Origin: Octadecabacter sp. SW4
GTDB lineage: Bacteria > Pseudomonadota > Alphaproteobacteria > Rhodobacterales > Rhodobacteraceae
NCBI RefSeq assembly: GCF_008065155.1
Contig: NZ_CP042819.1
Coordinates: 2,170,001-2,234,000 of the forward strand
Reading direction: 5' to 3'
Length of the DNA stretch: 64,000 nucleotides
In this document: in pieces, positions 8,071-16,407 of the stretch
Layout of the letters: each line of letters begins with the position of its first letter
Numbering within the stretch: the first letter of the stretch is position 1
The notes under the pieces: generated by a model
Seen by the model: the letters and a program-made list of their open reading frames with translations, nothing else
What the model was told of the DNA's origin: nothing
The model's database searches: none
Position numbers and translations under genes: made by a program

Positions 8071-9744
8071 ATGGCAGACGCAGCCATCCACGGCGAAGAA
8101 CATCACGACGAGCGCGGTTTCTTTACCCGCTGGTTCATGTCCACCAACCACAAAGACATCGGTATCCTTTACCTTTTCGTGTCCGGTGCTGTTGGTTTCA
8201 TCTCGGTGCTGTTCACCGTTTACATGCGCATGGAGCTCATGGAGCCGGGCGTGCAATACATGTGCCTCGAAGGCGCGCGCTTTATCGCTGCGGCGGCTGA
8301 AGACTGTACCCCCAACGGCCATCTTTGGAACGTCATGATCACCTATCACGGTGTGCTGATGATGTTCTTTGTGGTTATTCCGGCGCTGTTCGGTGGCTTT
8401 GGTAACTACCTGATGCCATTGCAAATCGGCGCGCCCGACATGGCCTTTCCGCGCCTGAACAACCTGTCGTTCTGGATGTTCGTGGCCGGTGTGGCGCTCG
8501 GTGTGGCCTCGCTTCTGGCGCCCGGTGGCAACGGCCAGTCCGGCTCGGGCGTAGGCTGGGTGCTCTATCCACCGCTCTCGACCAACGAGGCGGGTTTCTC
8601 GATGGACCTTGCGATCTTCGCGGTGCACGTCTCGGGTGCCTCCTCGATCCTGGGTGCGATCAACATGATCACGACCTTCCTCAATATGCGCGCGCCGGGC
8701 ATGACCCTGCACAAGGTGCCGCTCTTTAGCTGGTCGATCTTTGTCACCGCCTGGCTGATCCTGCTGGCGCTGCCCGTGCTGGCCGGTGCCATCACCATGC
8801 TGCTCATGGACCGCAACTTTGGCACGTCTTTCTTTGATCCCGCCGGCGGCGGCGATCCGGTGCTTTATCAGCACATCCTTTGGTTCTTCGGTCACCCCGA
8901 AGTCTATATCATCATCATTCCCGCCTTCGGGATCATCAGCCACGTCATCGCGACCTTCTCGCGCAAGCCGATCTTTGGCTACCTGCCGATGGTCTATGCG
9001 ATGGTTGCGATCGGTGTTCTGGGCTTCGTCGTCTGGGCGCACCACATGTATACCGTCGGCATGTCGCTGACGCAGCAGTCCTACTTCATGCTGGCCACGA
9101 TGGTGATCGCGGTGCCCACTGGGGTAAAAATCTTTAGCTGGATCGCCACGATGTGGGGCGGCTCGGTTGAATTCAAGACGCCGATGCTTTGGGCTTTTGG
9201 TTTCCTGTTCCTGTTCACCGTTGGCGGTGTGACCGGTATCGTGTTGTCACAAGCCGGTGTCGACCGTGTCTACCACGATACCTATTACGTGGTCGCCCAC
9301 TTCCACTATGTGATGAGCCTTGGTGCCGTGTTCGGTATTTTTGCCGGTATCTATTTCTACCTGCCCAAGTTCTCGGGCAAGATGATCCCGGAATGGGCGG
9401 GCAAGATCCACTTCTGGTCGATGTTCATCGGGGCCAACGTCACCTTCTTCCCACAGCACTTCCTGGGTCGTCAGGGGATGCCACGCCGCTACATCGACTA
9501 CCCCGAGGCATTCGCATACTGGAACTACGTCTCGAGCTGGGGCGCGTTCCTGTCGTTCGCATCCTTCGTGTTCTTCATCGTGGTGCTGTTCTATGTGCTG
9601 ATCTTTGCAAAACGCACAGCACCGGCGAACCCGTGGAACGAATATGCGGATACGCTTGAGTGGACATTGCCATCCCCACCCCCGGAACACACCTTTGAAA
9701 CCCTCCCCAAGCAAAGCGATTGGGACAAGGGCCACGCGCACTAG
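8071..9744 (+). CDS. ctaD: Cytochrome c oxidase subunit I (aa3 type)
   Basis: The protein has 557 residues and starts at an ATG with GGGGAG before it. It is the catalytic subunit of the terminal oxidase in the inner membrane, reducing O2 at the heme a3-CuB centre and pumping protons. Twelve membrane helices are expected. Visible signatures: ITYHG (heme a ligand), [14 protein letters not shown] (CuB ligand and the cross-linked Tyr), AHHMYTVG (CuB ligands), YVVAHFHYV with the two heme-ligand histidines at about residues 410 and 412. Other cox genes are not in this window. A strong terminator follows at 9770-9798. Confidence 0.98.
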   Translation: MADAAIHGEEHHDERGFFTRWFMSTNHKDIGILYLFVSGAVGFISVLFTVYMRMELMEPGVQYMCLEGARFIAAAAEDCTPNGHLWNVMITYHGVLMMFFVVIPALFGGFGNYLMPLQIGAPDMAFPRLNNLSFWMFVAGVALGVASLLAPGGNGQSGSGVGWVLYPPLSTNEAGFSMDLAIFAVHVSGASSILGAINMITTFLNMRAPGMTLHKVPLFSWSIFVTAWLILLALPVLAGAITMLLMDRNFGTSFFDPAGGGDPVLYQHILWFFGHPEVYIIIIPAFGIISHVIATFSRKPIFGYLPMVYAMVAIGVLGFVVWAHHMYTVGMSLTQQSYFMLATMVIAVPTGVKIFSWIATMWGGSVEFKTPMLWAFGFLFLFTVGGVTGIVLSQAGVDRVYHDTYYVVAHFHYVMSLGAVFGIFAGIYFYLPKFSGKMIPEWAGKIHFWSMFIGANVTFFPQHFLGRQGMPRRYIDYPEAFAYWNYVSSWGAFLSFASFVFFIVVLFYVLIFAKRTAPANPWNEYADTLEWTLPSPPPEHTFETLPKQSDWDKGHAH

Positions 9745-9769
9745 CTGCGCCAGAGGCTGAAAAACATCG

Positions 9770-9798
9770 GGCCTCGGCGGAAACGCCGGGGCCTTTTT
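9770..9798 (+). terminator. Rho-independent terminator after ctaD
   Basis: A ten-bp GC stem (GGCCTCGGCG with CGCCGGGGCC, one G-U pair) with a GAAA tetraloop is followed by five T. It lies 25 nt after the ctaD stop and 17 nt before the next gene start. Confidence 0.92.
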
Positions 9799-9815
9799 CA
9801 TGAAGGAAACCGCTC

Positions 9816-10370
9816 TTGGCCATTCTGTTCGCATTGGTCCTGATCGCCATACCGCTGGCCATGCAGTTGCGTGGGGTCGGGGCGGCGGGCATGGCCCTGT
9901 CAGTCGCCGCGATCTATGCGCTGATGGTCTTTGGCCTTTGGCTGATCACCGCCCTGCCGCCCGCTATCGCCCAAACCGTGCTGCGCACAATCACCCTGTC
10001 GCAAACCAGTGACAACAGTCCTTATCTTGATACCTATTACGTCGTCGCCAATATCGGACCGGTCATCATGCCCGGTCTGCTGTTTGGCGGGATCGGCTTG
10101 ATCCTTTGGGTGCTGACCCGCTGGAACGCATTGGTGCATCAATGGCTGGCTAAAACCCTGTTCTGGGTGCTGCACCTCGGTGTGCTTGCCATGCCGTTTG
10201 TCGCGCTGCTGCTGAGTCGCCAGGGCATGCCGCGCCGTTACACCGACTATACGGCAGCCTCGGCGATGCCCAACACGATCAACATGATCCTTGCAGGTTC
10301 TGCCGCCCTGGCCTTCCTCTTGATGGTCACGCTGATGCTCTGGTCGGTGATCGCACGGCTGCGTCGCTGA
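9816..10370 (+). CDS. Membrane protein: degenerate copy of the C-terminal third of oxidase subunit I
   Basis: The protein has 184 residues from a TTG (9816) with AAGGA upstream, and four to five hydrophobic helices. From residue 72 it is colinear with the end of CtaD: DTYYVVANIGPV against [23 protein letters not shown] against [12 protein letters not shown], and [12 protein letters not shown] against [12 protein letters not shown]. The distance between the first and last motifs is one residue shorter than in CtaD. Both heme-ligand histidines are gone, so it cannot bind heme there. It is followed by the DUF2244 gene through a TGATG overlap. It may be an oxidase accessory or remnant kept for another role. 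Confidence 0.8.
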   Translation: MAILFALVLIAIPLAMQLRGVGAAGMALSVAAIYALMVFGLWLITALPPAIAQTVLRTITLSQTSDNSPYLDTYYVVANIGPVIMPGLLFGGIGLILWVLTRWNALVHQWLAKTLFWVLHLGVLAMPFVALLLSRQGMPRRYTDYTAASAMPNTINMILAGSAALAFLLMVTLMLWSVIARLRR

Positions 10371-10864
10371 TGCCGGTCGAATGGATCACCCCGCCCGACA
10401 CCCCCGATTCGCCACGGGCCGAATTGCACCTTTGGCCCTACCGGTCGCTACTCCGCCGTGATTTCGTGATCTTCATTGCCGGCACGGCCACGCTGGTGAC
10501 ACTCCCCCTGCTCGCGGTGATCGGCTCGCCGGTGCTTTGGGCGCTGCTACCGTTTCTGGCTGCCATGATCGCCGGAGTCTGGCTCGCGCTGAACCGCAGC
10601 TACCGCGACGGTGAACTGCTCGAGGAACTGCGCATCTGGGATGACCGGGCGACGCTGACCCGCCATACCCCGCGCAAGCCCACCCAAACCTGGGAGGCAA
10701 ATCCCCACTGGATTCGCGTTGAACTGCACGAGGGCGGTGGCCCCGTCCCTTTTTACCTCACGCTCAAGGGCGGCCCGCGCGAGGTCGAAATCGGCGCCTT
10801 CCTGTCCGAGGACGAACGCCGCGCGCTTTACGGCGACCTGCGACGCGCCTTTACCAATCCTTGA
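10370..10864 (+). CDS. DUF2244 family membrane protein
   Basis: The protein has 164 residues: an N-terminal region with LWPYRSLLRRDF, two adjacent membrane helices at about residues 35-75, then a soluble C-terminal part (RVELHEGG, EVEIGAFLSEDERRAL). This layout is that of DUF2244 proteins, which often neighbour oxidase genes in alphaproteobacteria; their function is unknown. Its ATG overlaps the stop of the subunit-I-like gene (TGATG), so the two are translationally coupled. About 8 nt after its stop begins a short sequence also found after purD (see findings). Confidence 0.85.
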   Translation: MPVEWITPPDTPDSPRAELHLWPYRSLLRRDFVIFIAGTATLVTLPLLAVIGSPVLWALLPFLAAMIAGVWLALNRSYRDGELLEELRIWDDRATLTRHTPRKPTQTWEANPHWIRVELHEGGGPVPFYLTLKGGPREVEIGAFLSEDERRALYGDLRRAFTNP

Positions 10865-10870
10865 CCCCAC

Positions 10871-10915
10871 CTTCTTCTGTTCAAAAAAACTCTGGGGGTC
10901 AGGGGCAAGCCCCCG
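10871..10915 (+). repeat. Post-gene repeat/terminator-like element, copy 1
   Basis: Contains TCTTCTGTTCAAAAA, a 15-nt string also found exactly at 54445-54459 after purD, then a run of G (10894-10898) that can pair with CCCCC at 10910-10914. Both copies begin within 10 nt of a stop codon. A looser copy follows the amidohydrolase at 62529. Confidence 0.5.
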
Positions 10916-10963
10916 GGGCGCGAAATCCGCATCTTTCGGGTCGCCAGACCGCTGCACCACCGC

Positions 10964-10969
10964 TAGCGT
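10964..10969 (+). promoter_or_regulatory. -10-like hexamer placed for a leaderless mRNA
   Basis: TAGCGT lies exactly 6 nt before the ATG at 10976, with TCGCCA 17 nt further upstream (10941-10946). There is no ribosome site. If used, transcription would start at or next to the ATG. Confidence 0.35.
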
Positions 10970-10975
10970 CACCCC

Positions 10976-11896
10976 ATGACAGCCCGCAGCATCCCGACCC
11001 GCACATGGATCGAACTCGCCCTACTCGGGGTGATCTGGGGCGGCAGTTTCCTTGCGATCCGACTGGCCCTGAACGAGGTCGGCTTTGTCACATCCGTGGC
11101 GCATCGCGTGTTCTGGGCGGCGTTGATCCTGTGGGGCTATGTCGCCGTGGCCCGCCTGCCGGTGCCGCGCGACCCGCGCATCTGGATCGCCTTCTTCGTC
11201 ATGGGGCTGCTTAACAATGTGATCCCCTTTTCCTTGATGGCATGGGGACAGCTGCATATCCCCACCGGGCTGACATCGGTGTTCAACGCAGGCACGGCAA
11301 TCTTTGGCGCGCTGCTTGCCGCACTCCTGCTGGCGGATGAACGGCTGACCTTGCGCAAATCCATCGGCATCGGGCTCGGCTTTGCAGGGGTCGCCGTCGC
11401 CATCGGGCTGGAGTCACTGCGCGATTTTGATATCCGCAGCCTTGCGCAACTGGCGGTGATCACCGGGACAGTATCCTATGCCTTTGCCAGCATCTGGGCG
11501 CGGCTGCGTCTGACGGGGCTGGCTCCGCAGGTCGCGGCGGCAGGCATGCTGACGGGATCGTCACTGGTGATGGTCCCCGCAGCGCTGCTGATGGATGGCG
11601 CGCCGCGCTTTGATATCGGCTGGCAGGCAGTCGCAGCGATTGCCTATTACGTGATCTTTGCCACGGCAGGCGCATATTTGCTCTATTACCGCATCCTGGC
11701 GGCAGCCGGTGCGGGTAACACGATGATCGTTACCCTGCTGATTCCGCCGGTGTCGATCGTGCTGGGCGCGCTCGTGCTTGACGAGGTGCTGTCACCCAAC
11801 GTTTACGCCGGGCTGGCGCTGCTTGCGCTTGGGTTGATCGTGTTGGACGGGCGATTGCTACGCCGCAAATCCGCTCCTAGCCCAAGCGGTCCTTGA
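10976..11896 (+). CDS. EamA/DMT family transporter
   Basis: The protein has 306 residues with ten hydrophobic helices arranged as two five-helix EamA repeats. The start ELALLGVIWGGSFLAIRLAL and the central PFSLMAWGQLHIPTG are typical of the drug/metabolite transporter superfamily in the inner membrane. Substrate is unknown. No ribosome site precedes the ATG; a -10-like hexamer sits 6 nt upstream. The last 20 nt overlap the end of the convergent yqeY-like gene. Confidence 0.88.
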   Translation: MTARSIPTRTWIELALLGVIWGGSFLAIRLALNEVGFVTSVAHRVFWAALILWGYVAVARLPVPRDPRIWIAFFVMGLLNNVIPFSLMAWGQLHIPTGLTSVFNAGTAIFGALLAALLLADERLTLRKSIGIGLGFAGVAVAIGLESLRDFDIRSLAQLAVITGTVSYAFASIWARLRLTGLAPQVAAAGMLTGSSLVMVPAALLMDGAPRFDIGWQAVAAIAYYVIFATAGAYLLYYRILAAAGAGNTMIVTLLIPPVSIVLGALVLDEVLSPNVYAGLALLALGLIVLDGRLLRRKSAPSPSGP

Positions 11897-12335
11897 CCAT
11901 CGGGCCAACACGGCCAAAGTCCATCTGACCGGTGTATTTCTTTTTCAAAATCCCCATGACCTTGCCCATGTCGCGCACGCTTTGCGCCTCGACCTTCGCA
12001 ATCGCGGCGTCAATCGCGGCGGCAGTTTCGCCCTCGTCCAGCTGGCGGGGCAGGAATTCCTCAATGATCCCGATTTCCGATTGCTCTTTTTCCGCCAGTT
12101 CCAGCCGTCCGCCCTCTTCATAGGCGCGCGCGCTTTCCTGACGCTGCTTGACCATTTTGCCAAGGATCCCCAGCACGTCATCATCCGTGACCGTATCGTC
12201 ATCCCCCGTGCCACGGGCGGCGATTTCACGGTCCTTGATGGCGGCATTGATCAAACGAAGTGTCGACAGGCGGTCGGCATCTTTTGCCTTCATCGCCTCT
12301 TTCAGGGCGGTTGAGACCCGTTCGCGCATATCCAT
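11877..12335 (-). CDS. GatB/YqeY domain protein
   Basis: The protein has 152 residues and starts at an ATG behind AGGGAT. It is a helical YqeY domain: N-terminal MRERVSTALKEAMKAKD, the central RLSTLRLINAAIKD and the C-terminal tail-like domain ending in MGILKKKYTGQMDFG. YqeY proteins share the C-terminal tRNA-binding fold of the GatB amidotransferase subunit; their own role is not settled. It diverges from carA, with separate candidate promoters for each. Confidence 0.92.
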   Translation of the reverse strand: MDMRERVSTALKEAMKAKDADRLSTLRLINAAIKDREIAARGTGDDDTVTDDDVLGILGKMVKQRQESARAYEEGGRLELAEKEQSEIGIIEEFLPRQLDEGETAAAIDAAIAKVEAQSVRDMGKVMGILKKKYTGQMDFGRVGPMVKDRLG

Positions 12336-12371
12336 CGATGTATCCCTGATGTGAGCGGTGACAAGGCCGCG

Positions 12372-12400
12372 ACACTACCCCGACAATCGCGCGGTGACAA
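12372..12400 (-). promoter_or_regulatory. Candidate promoter of the yqeY-like gene
   Basis: TTGTCA (12400-12395), a 17-nt spacer and TAGTGT (12377-12372) lie about 37 nt upstream of the start. Confidence 0.4.
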
Positions 12401-12449
12401 CGGGCCGTGTCGCTACGTCAAATTGGCCCGTGACAGGGCCGATCAACCC

Positions 12450-12478
12450 TTGACCCGCCCCTGCCGCAACCTTAGACA
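12450..12478 (+). promoter_or_regulatory. Probable carA promoter
   Basis: TTGACC (12450-12455), a 17-nt spacer and TAGACA (12473-12478), 46 nt upstream of the carA ATG. This is one of the best sigma-70 matches in the window. Confidence 0.55.
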
Positions 12479-12524
12479 TCGCCAAGTTTGGCCCGGTTTC
12501 GGGCGCCTCGGGGGATCTGTTGCC

Positions 12525-13682
12525 ATGACCAGTCAATCCAGCAAACCCACGGCCTGCCTTGTTCTGGCAGATGGCACGGTGTTCTACGGCAAGGGATTTG
12601 GGGCAAAAGGGCAAACAACCGCTGAATTGTGCTTTAACACCGCCATGACCGGCTATCAGGAAATCATGACCGACCCGTCCTATGCCGGTCAGGTTGTGAC
12701 ATTTACCTTTCCCCATATCGGCAATACCGGCGTCACCCCCGAGGACGATGAAACAGCCGATCCTGTCGCCGCGGGCATGGTCGTCAAATGGGACCCGACC
12801 CAATCCAGCAACTGGCGCGCCACCGAAGAACTGACCGTCTGGCTGGAACGGCGCGGACGCATCGGCATCGGCGGTGTTGATACCCGCCGCCTGACCCGGG
12901 CAATCCGCCAGCAGGGTGCGCCGCATGTGGCACTGGCCCATGATCCCGAAGGTCATTTCGATCTGGACGCTCTGGTCAAGGCCGCGCGTGGTTTTGCAGG
13001 GCTTGAAGGGCTTGATCTGGCCAAGGACGTGACCTGCGCCCAATCCTACCACTGGAACGAAATGCGCTGGGCCTGGCCCGAAGGCTACAAGCCCCAGAAC
13101 GCCCCCAAACACAAGGTCGTCGCCATTGATTACGGCGCGAAACGCAACATTCTGCGCTGTCTTGCCAGCGCGGGGTGCGATGTGACGGTGCTGCCCGCGA
13201 CAGCCACCGCCCAAGACGTGCTGGCACTGAACCCCGACGGTGTTTTCCTGTCCAACGGCCCCGGCGATCCGGCGGCGACGGGCGTTTATGCCGTGCCGAT
13301 GATCAAGCACGTCCTGAACACGACCGACCTGCCGGTTTTCGGGATTTGCCTTGGGCATCAGATGCTTGCGCTGGCACTGGGGGCCAAGACCATCAAGATG
13401 AACCACGGCCATCACGGCGCCAACCACCCGGTCAAGGACTATGACACCAACAAGGTGGAAATCACCAGCATGAACCACGGGTTCACCGTGGACAGCCAGA
13501 CCCTGCCCGCAGGTGTGCGCGAAACCCATGTGTCGCTGTTTGACGGCTCCAACTGCGGCATCGCGATGGCCGACCGGCCAGTATTTTCGGTACAATATCA
13601 CCCCGAAGCCAGCCCCGGTCCGATGGACAGCTACTATCTTTTTGAACGGTTTGCCGCTGCAATGGCCGCGCGCGACGCTTAA
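12525..13682 (+). CDS. carA: Carbamoyl-phosphate synthase small subunit
   Basis: The protein has 385 residues from the ATG at 12525 behind GGGGAT; the frame is open further upstream, but that stretch is basic and holds the promoter. CarA is the glutaminase subunit that feeds ammonia to CarB for pyrimidine and arginine synthesis. The N-terminal CPSase domain (CLVLADGTVFYGKG, CFNTAMTGYQE, THYPQ-type DPSYAGQ) is followed by a class I amidotransferase domain with the catalytic Cys in FGICLGHQ and the His-x-Glu pair in YHPEASPGP. carB is not adjacent here. Confidence 0.97.
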   Translation: MTSQSSKPTACLVLADGTVFYGKGFGAKGQTTAELCFNTAMTGYQEIMTDPSYAGQVVTFTFPHIGNTGVTPEDDETADPVAAGMVVKWDPTQSSNWRATEELTVWLERRGRIGIGGVDTRRLTRAIRQQGAPHVALAHDPEGHFDLDALVKAARGFAGLEGLDLAKDVTCAQSYHWNEMRWAWPEGYKPQNAPKHKVVAIDYGAKRNILRCLASAGCDVTVLPATATAQDVLALNPDGVFLSNGPGDPAATGVYAVPMIKHVLNTTDLPVFGICLGHQMLALALGAKTIKMNHGHHGANHPVKDYDTNKVEITSMNHGFTVDSQTLPAGVRETHVSLFDGSNCGIAMADRPVFSVQYHPEASPGPMDSYYLFERFAAAMAARDA

Positions 13683-13703
13683 TTTACGCGCTCATAATCA
13701 TAC

Positions 13704-13719
13704 TTAACGGCCTGTTAAC
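13704..13719 (+). promoter_or_regulatory. CtrA-type binding box
   Basis: TTAA-CGGCCTG-TTAAC is an exact match to the TTAA-N7-TTAAC consensus of the cell-cycle regulator CtrA. It lies 45 nt upstream of the glycosyltransferase start and is the only exact match I noticed in the window. Confidence 0.5.
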
Positions 13720-13764
13720 CACCCCTGCCCCAAGGTGATCCTCGGGACAGTAACGGTGTAGGCA

Positions 13765-15699
13765 ATGGCACTGAAATCAGACACATCCGTGGGCCATGCC
13801 CACGCCAATACACCTGCGCCAAACCGCGCAGCAAGGCTGGCACAACCCCTGACGGTGGGGGATGTGTTGCAGGCAAAGGGGCTTATCTCTGCGCGTCGTT
13901 TGATGCAGGAGACCGAGCGTGCAAATCACGCGGCAGTGCGGGTCGCGGATGTGCTGCGCAACCGCTTGAACCTGCCCGCCAACACCCTTGCTCGCGCCGA
14001 AGCCGAGGCGGCGAAAACCACGCTGGTCGATCCGACCCGTGAACAGATAGACCGACGGTTGGTTCATAAACTGGGGGTTGCTGTCTGCCTCAAACACGGG
14101 CTTTTGCCACTGCGCAATACTGGCGGCAGCACGCTGGTGCTGACCACGCGCCCCGATCTTTTCCCGCGTCACCGTGATGCGCTGCGCGTTTTGTTTGGCC
14201 CCGTGCGCATGGCCGTCACCAGCGAACCACTGCTGCACAAGGCGATCAAGCAGGCCTGCGATATGCCACTGATCCGGCACGCAGAATCGCGTGTGCCCGC
14301 CGCCCAAAGCTGCCGCACATGGAACCGCCGCGCGGCGCGAAATATCGGGTTGGCGGCCGTGTTTGCACTGCTCGCCGCGGCGCTGCACTGGCCAGCCGCT
14401 ACCTTTGGCCTGCTTAGCGTCTGGGCAGTGCTGACGCTGGTCCTCAACACCGCGCTCAAGGCCACGGCTGGGGTGATGCATCTGCGCGCCCGCGAACCTC
14501 GGGAAACCCCGGCCAACCCGACACCCGCCCGCCTGCCCATCGTCACAATCCTTGTGCCACTGTTCCACGAACAGGACGTGGCGCGCGCGCTGATCGGGCG
14601 GCTATCGGCCCTGGATTATCCCCGTGAACTGCTGGATGTCTGCCTGATCCTTGAAGAAGACGATCACATGACCCGTGCCGCCGTGGCCCGCGCCACCCTG
14701 CCGCCGTGGATCAGGCCGATCATGGTGCCTTATGGCCTGCTGAAGACCAAACCGCGCGCCCTGAATTACGCGCTGAATTTTGCCCGCGGCACGATCATTG
14801 GCGTCTATGACGCCGAAGATGCCCCCGCCCCTGACCAGATCCGCAAGGTCGTGGAGCGGTTCGCCCAACGCGGCCCGCAGGTGGCCTGCCTGCAGGGCGT
14901 GCTTGATTTTTATGATTACGAAACCAACTGGCTGTCGCGCTGTTTTGCCGTTGAATACGCCACCTGGTTCCGGGTGATGCTGCCCGGCCTACAACGGCTG
15001 GGACTGGCCATTCCGCTGGGTGGCACGACCCTGTTCATGCGGCGCGCGGTTCTCGAGGAATTGGGCGGCTGGGATGCCCATAACGTGACCGAGGACGCGG
15101 ATCTTGGTATTCGTCTTGCACGACACGGGTATCGCACCGAACTGATCGCCTCGGTGACCGAAGAAGAGCCAAATGCCCGCGTCTGGCCCTGGGTCAAGCA
15201 ACGCTCGCGCTGGCTCAAGGGGTATGCGATCACTTACGGGGTTCATATGCGCAACCCAAAGAAATCGTGGCGTGAACTCGGGGCGTGGCGGTTCTTTGGT
15301 GTGCAACTTTTGTTCGCGGGAACGCTCTCACAATTCACCCTTGCGCCGGTCTTGTGGTCGTTCTGGCTGGTCGCCCTAGGTCTGCCCCATCCGCTGGCCG
15401 GCGTATTGCCAACCTGGGCCTTCTGGAGCTTGGGGGGCGTGTTTTTCATGTCGGAACTGATCAATATCGCCGTGGCAATGGTGGCCGTCAAAAGCGCCCG
15501 AAAACCCCGCCTGCTGAAATGGACGCCCACGCTGCATGTCTACTTCCCGCTTGCCGCCATCGCCGCCTATAAGGGCGTGCTGGAACTGGCGACCCAGCCA
15601 TTTTACTGGGACAAAACCGAACATGGCGTGCTGGGCGGGCCTGACGCTGCGGCTACTCTGCCGCCTCGACCTTCTCGGCATCCAGTTTCAGGCGGGTGA
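13765..15699 (+). CDS. Membrane glycosyltransferase family 2 with N-terminal GspE-N-like domain
   Basis: The protein has 644 residues. Residues about 28-170 resemble the type II secretion E N-terminal/MshEN fold (VGDVLQAKGLIS, later VCLKHGLLPLR). Two helices follow at about 195-235. The GT-A catalytic core comes next: VTILVPLFHE, the metal-binding YDAEDAP, GGTTLFMRR, the catalytic NVTEDAD and QRSRWLKG (QxxRW), then four membrane helices. This is the layout of processive membrane polysaccharide synthases. Product is unknown. A CtrA box precedes it, hinting at cell-cycle or motile/sessile control. Its end overlaps the convergent regulator gene by 47 nt. Confidence 0.85.
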   Translation: MALKSDTSVGHAHANTPAPNRAARLAQPLTVGDVLQAKGLISARRLMQETERANHAAVRVADVLRNRLNLPANTLARAEAEAAKTTLVDPTREQIDRRLVHKLGVAVCLKHGLLPLRNTGGSTLVLTTRPDLFPRHRDALRVLFGPVRMAVTSEPLLHKAIKQACDMPLIRHAESRVPAAQSCRTWNRRAARNIGLAAVFALLAAALHWPAATFGLLSVWAVLTLVLNTALKATAGVMHLRAREPRETPANPTPARLPIVTILVPLFHEQDVARALIGRLSALDYPRELLDVCLILEEDDHMTRAAVARATLPPWIRPIMVPYGLLKTKPRALNYALNFARGTIIGVYDAEDAPAPDQIRKVVERFAQRGPQVACLQGVLDFYDYETNWLSRCFAVEYATWFRVMLPGLQRLGLAIPLGGTTLFMRRAVLEELGGWDAHNVTEDADLGIRLARHGYRTELIASVTEEEPNARVWPWVKQRSRWLKGYAITYGVHMRNPKKSWRELGAWRFFGVQLLFAGTLSQFTLAPVLWSFWLVALGLPHPLAGVLPTWAFWSLGGVFFMSELINIAVAMVAVKSARKPRLLKWTPTLHVYFPLAAIAAYKGVLELATQPFYWDKTEHGVLGGPDAAATLPPRPSRHPVSGG

Positions 15700-16306
15700 C
15701 AAAGGCCTTTGAAATGTGATCGCGCAGGGCCGCCGCCGCCGCCTCGCCATCGCCGGCCTCGATCGCGGCGACAATGGCGGCGTGTTCTTCAAGCGTCCCT
15801 TCGGGGCGCCCCTCGGCCGCCAAGGATGTAGTCGCCAGCAAGGCCATCGAACGATGCACCAGATCAAGCTGCTGCACCAGAAACCGGTTGTGGCTGGCCA
15901 GATGGATCTGCTTGTGAAACCGCTTGTTGGCACGGCTTAGCGCGGCAGGATCATCCACCAAAGCGCGATCCGCCTCAAGCATATCACGCAGGACACGCAC
16001 TTCCTCGGGGTTGGCATGACGCGCCGCCAGACGGGCCGCCAGCCCCTCCAACTCGCCGCGCACCACATACAGTTCGGCCAACTGGTTGTGATCCAGCGAC
16101 GCAACGATCAATGACCGGCCGTCACGTGTCAGCAGGCTTTGGGTCTCAAGCCGTTGTAATGCCTCGCGAATAGGCGTGCGCGACACACCGAAACGATCCG
16201 CCAGCTCGTTCTCGACCAGCCGGTCACCAGGGCGGTAAAGACCTGTATCAATCGCCTCGAGGATCAGGGCGTATGCATCTTTTTGCGGGGTGGTTTGGTC
16301 AGTCAT
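15653..16306 (-). CDS. GntR family regulator (FadR/FCD subfamily)
   Basis: The protein has 217 residues from the ATG at 16306 (a GTG at 16315 is the alternative). N-terminal winged helix with RLVENELADRFGVSRTPIREALQRL is classic GntR; residues 75-215 form an all-helical FCD ligand domain with His residues (RFHKQIH, EEHAAIV, RDHI) suited to bind a metal. Such proteins usually repress catabolic genes and respond to an organic acid. No obvious target adjoins: the neighbours are a glycosyltransferase (convergent) and a nucleotidase (divergent). Confidence 0.92.
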   Translation of the reverse strand: MTDQTTPQKDAYALILEAIDTGLYRPGDRLVENELADRFGVSRTPIREALQRLETQSLLTRDGRSLIVASLDHNQLAELYVVRGELEGLAARLAARHANPEEVRVLRDMLEADRALVDDPAALSRANKRFHKQIHLASHNRFLVQQLDLVHRSMALLATTSLAAEGRPEGTLEEHAAIVAAIEAGDGEAAAAALRDHISKAFVTRLKLDAEKVEAAE

Positions 16307-16372
16307 GCGGCTCACTTGTGTTCAGTCTGCATACCCTACTCCCGCGCAGCCCTGCCAATCAAGGCAAAGCGA

Positions 16373-16401
16373 TTGCGACCCTGCGCCGCGCGCCCTAGGG
16401 T
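16373..16401 (+). promoter_or_regulatory. Candidate promoter giving a leaderless nucleotidase mRNA
   Basis: TTGCGA (16373-16378), a 17-nt spacer and TAGGGT (16396-16401). The -10 hexamer ends 6 nt before the ATG at 16408 and there is no ribosome site, so transcription would start at about the A of the start codon. Confidence 0.45.
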
Positions 16402-16407
16402 GACGCT

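Noticed and set aside
7945-9045. 366-codon minus-strand frame opposite ctaD
   Set aside because: It lies across the start of a certain cytochrome oxidase gene and has His/Arg-rich shadow composition.
9800-10012. Alternative frame starting at ATG 9800
   Set aside because: The frame from TTG 9816 gives clear similarity to CtaD; the ATG 9800 frame is short and has no such match.
12351-12524. Longer carA start at 12351
   Set aside because: The extra 58 residues are basic, lack family similarity and would overlap the best promoter match at 12450-12478.
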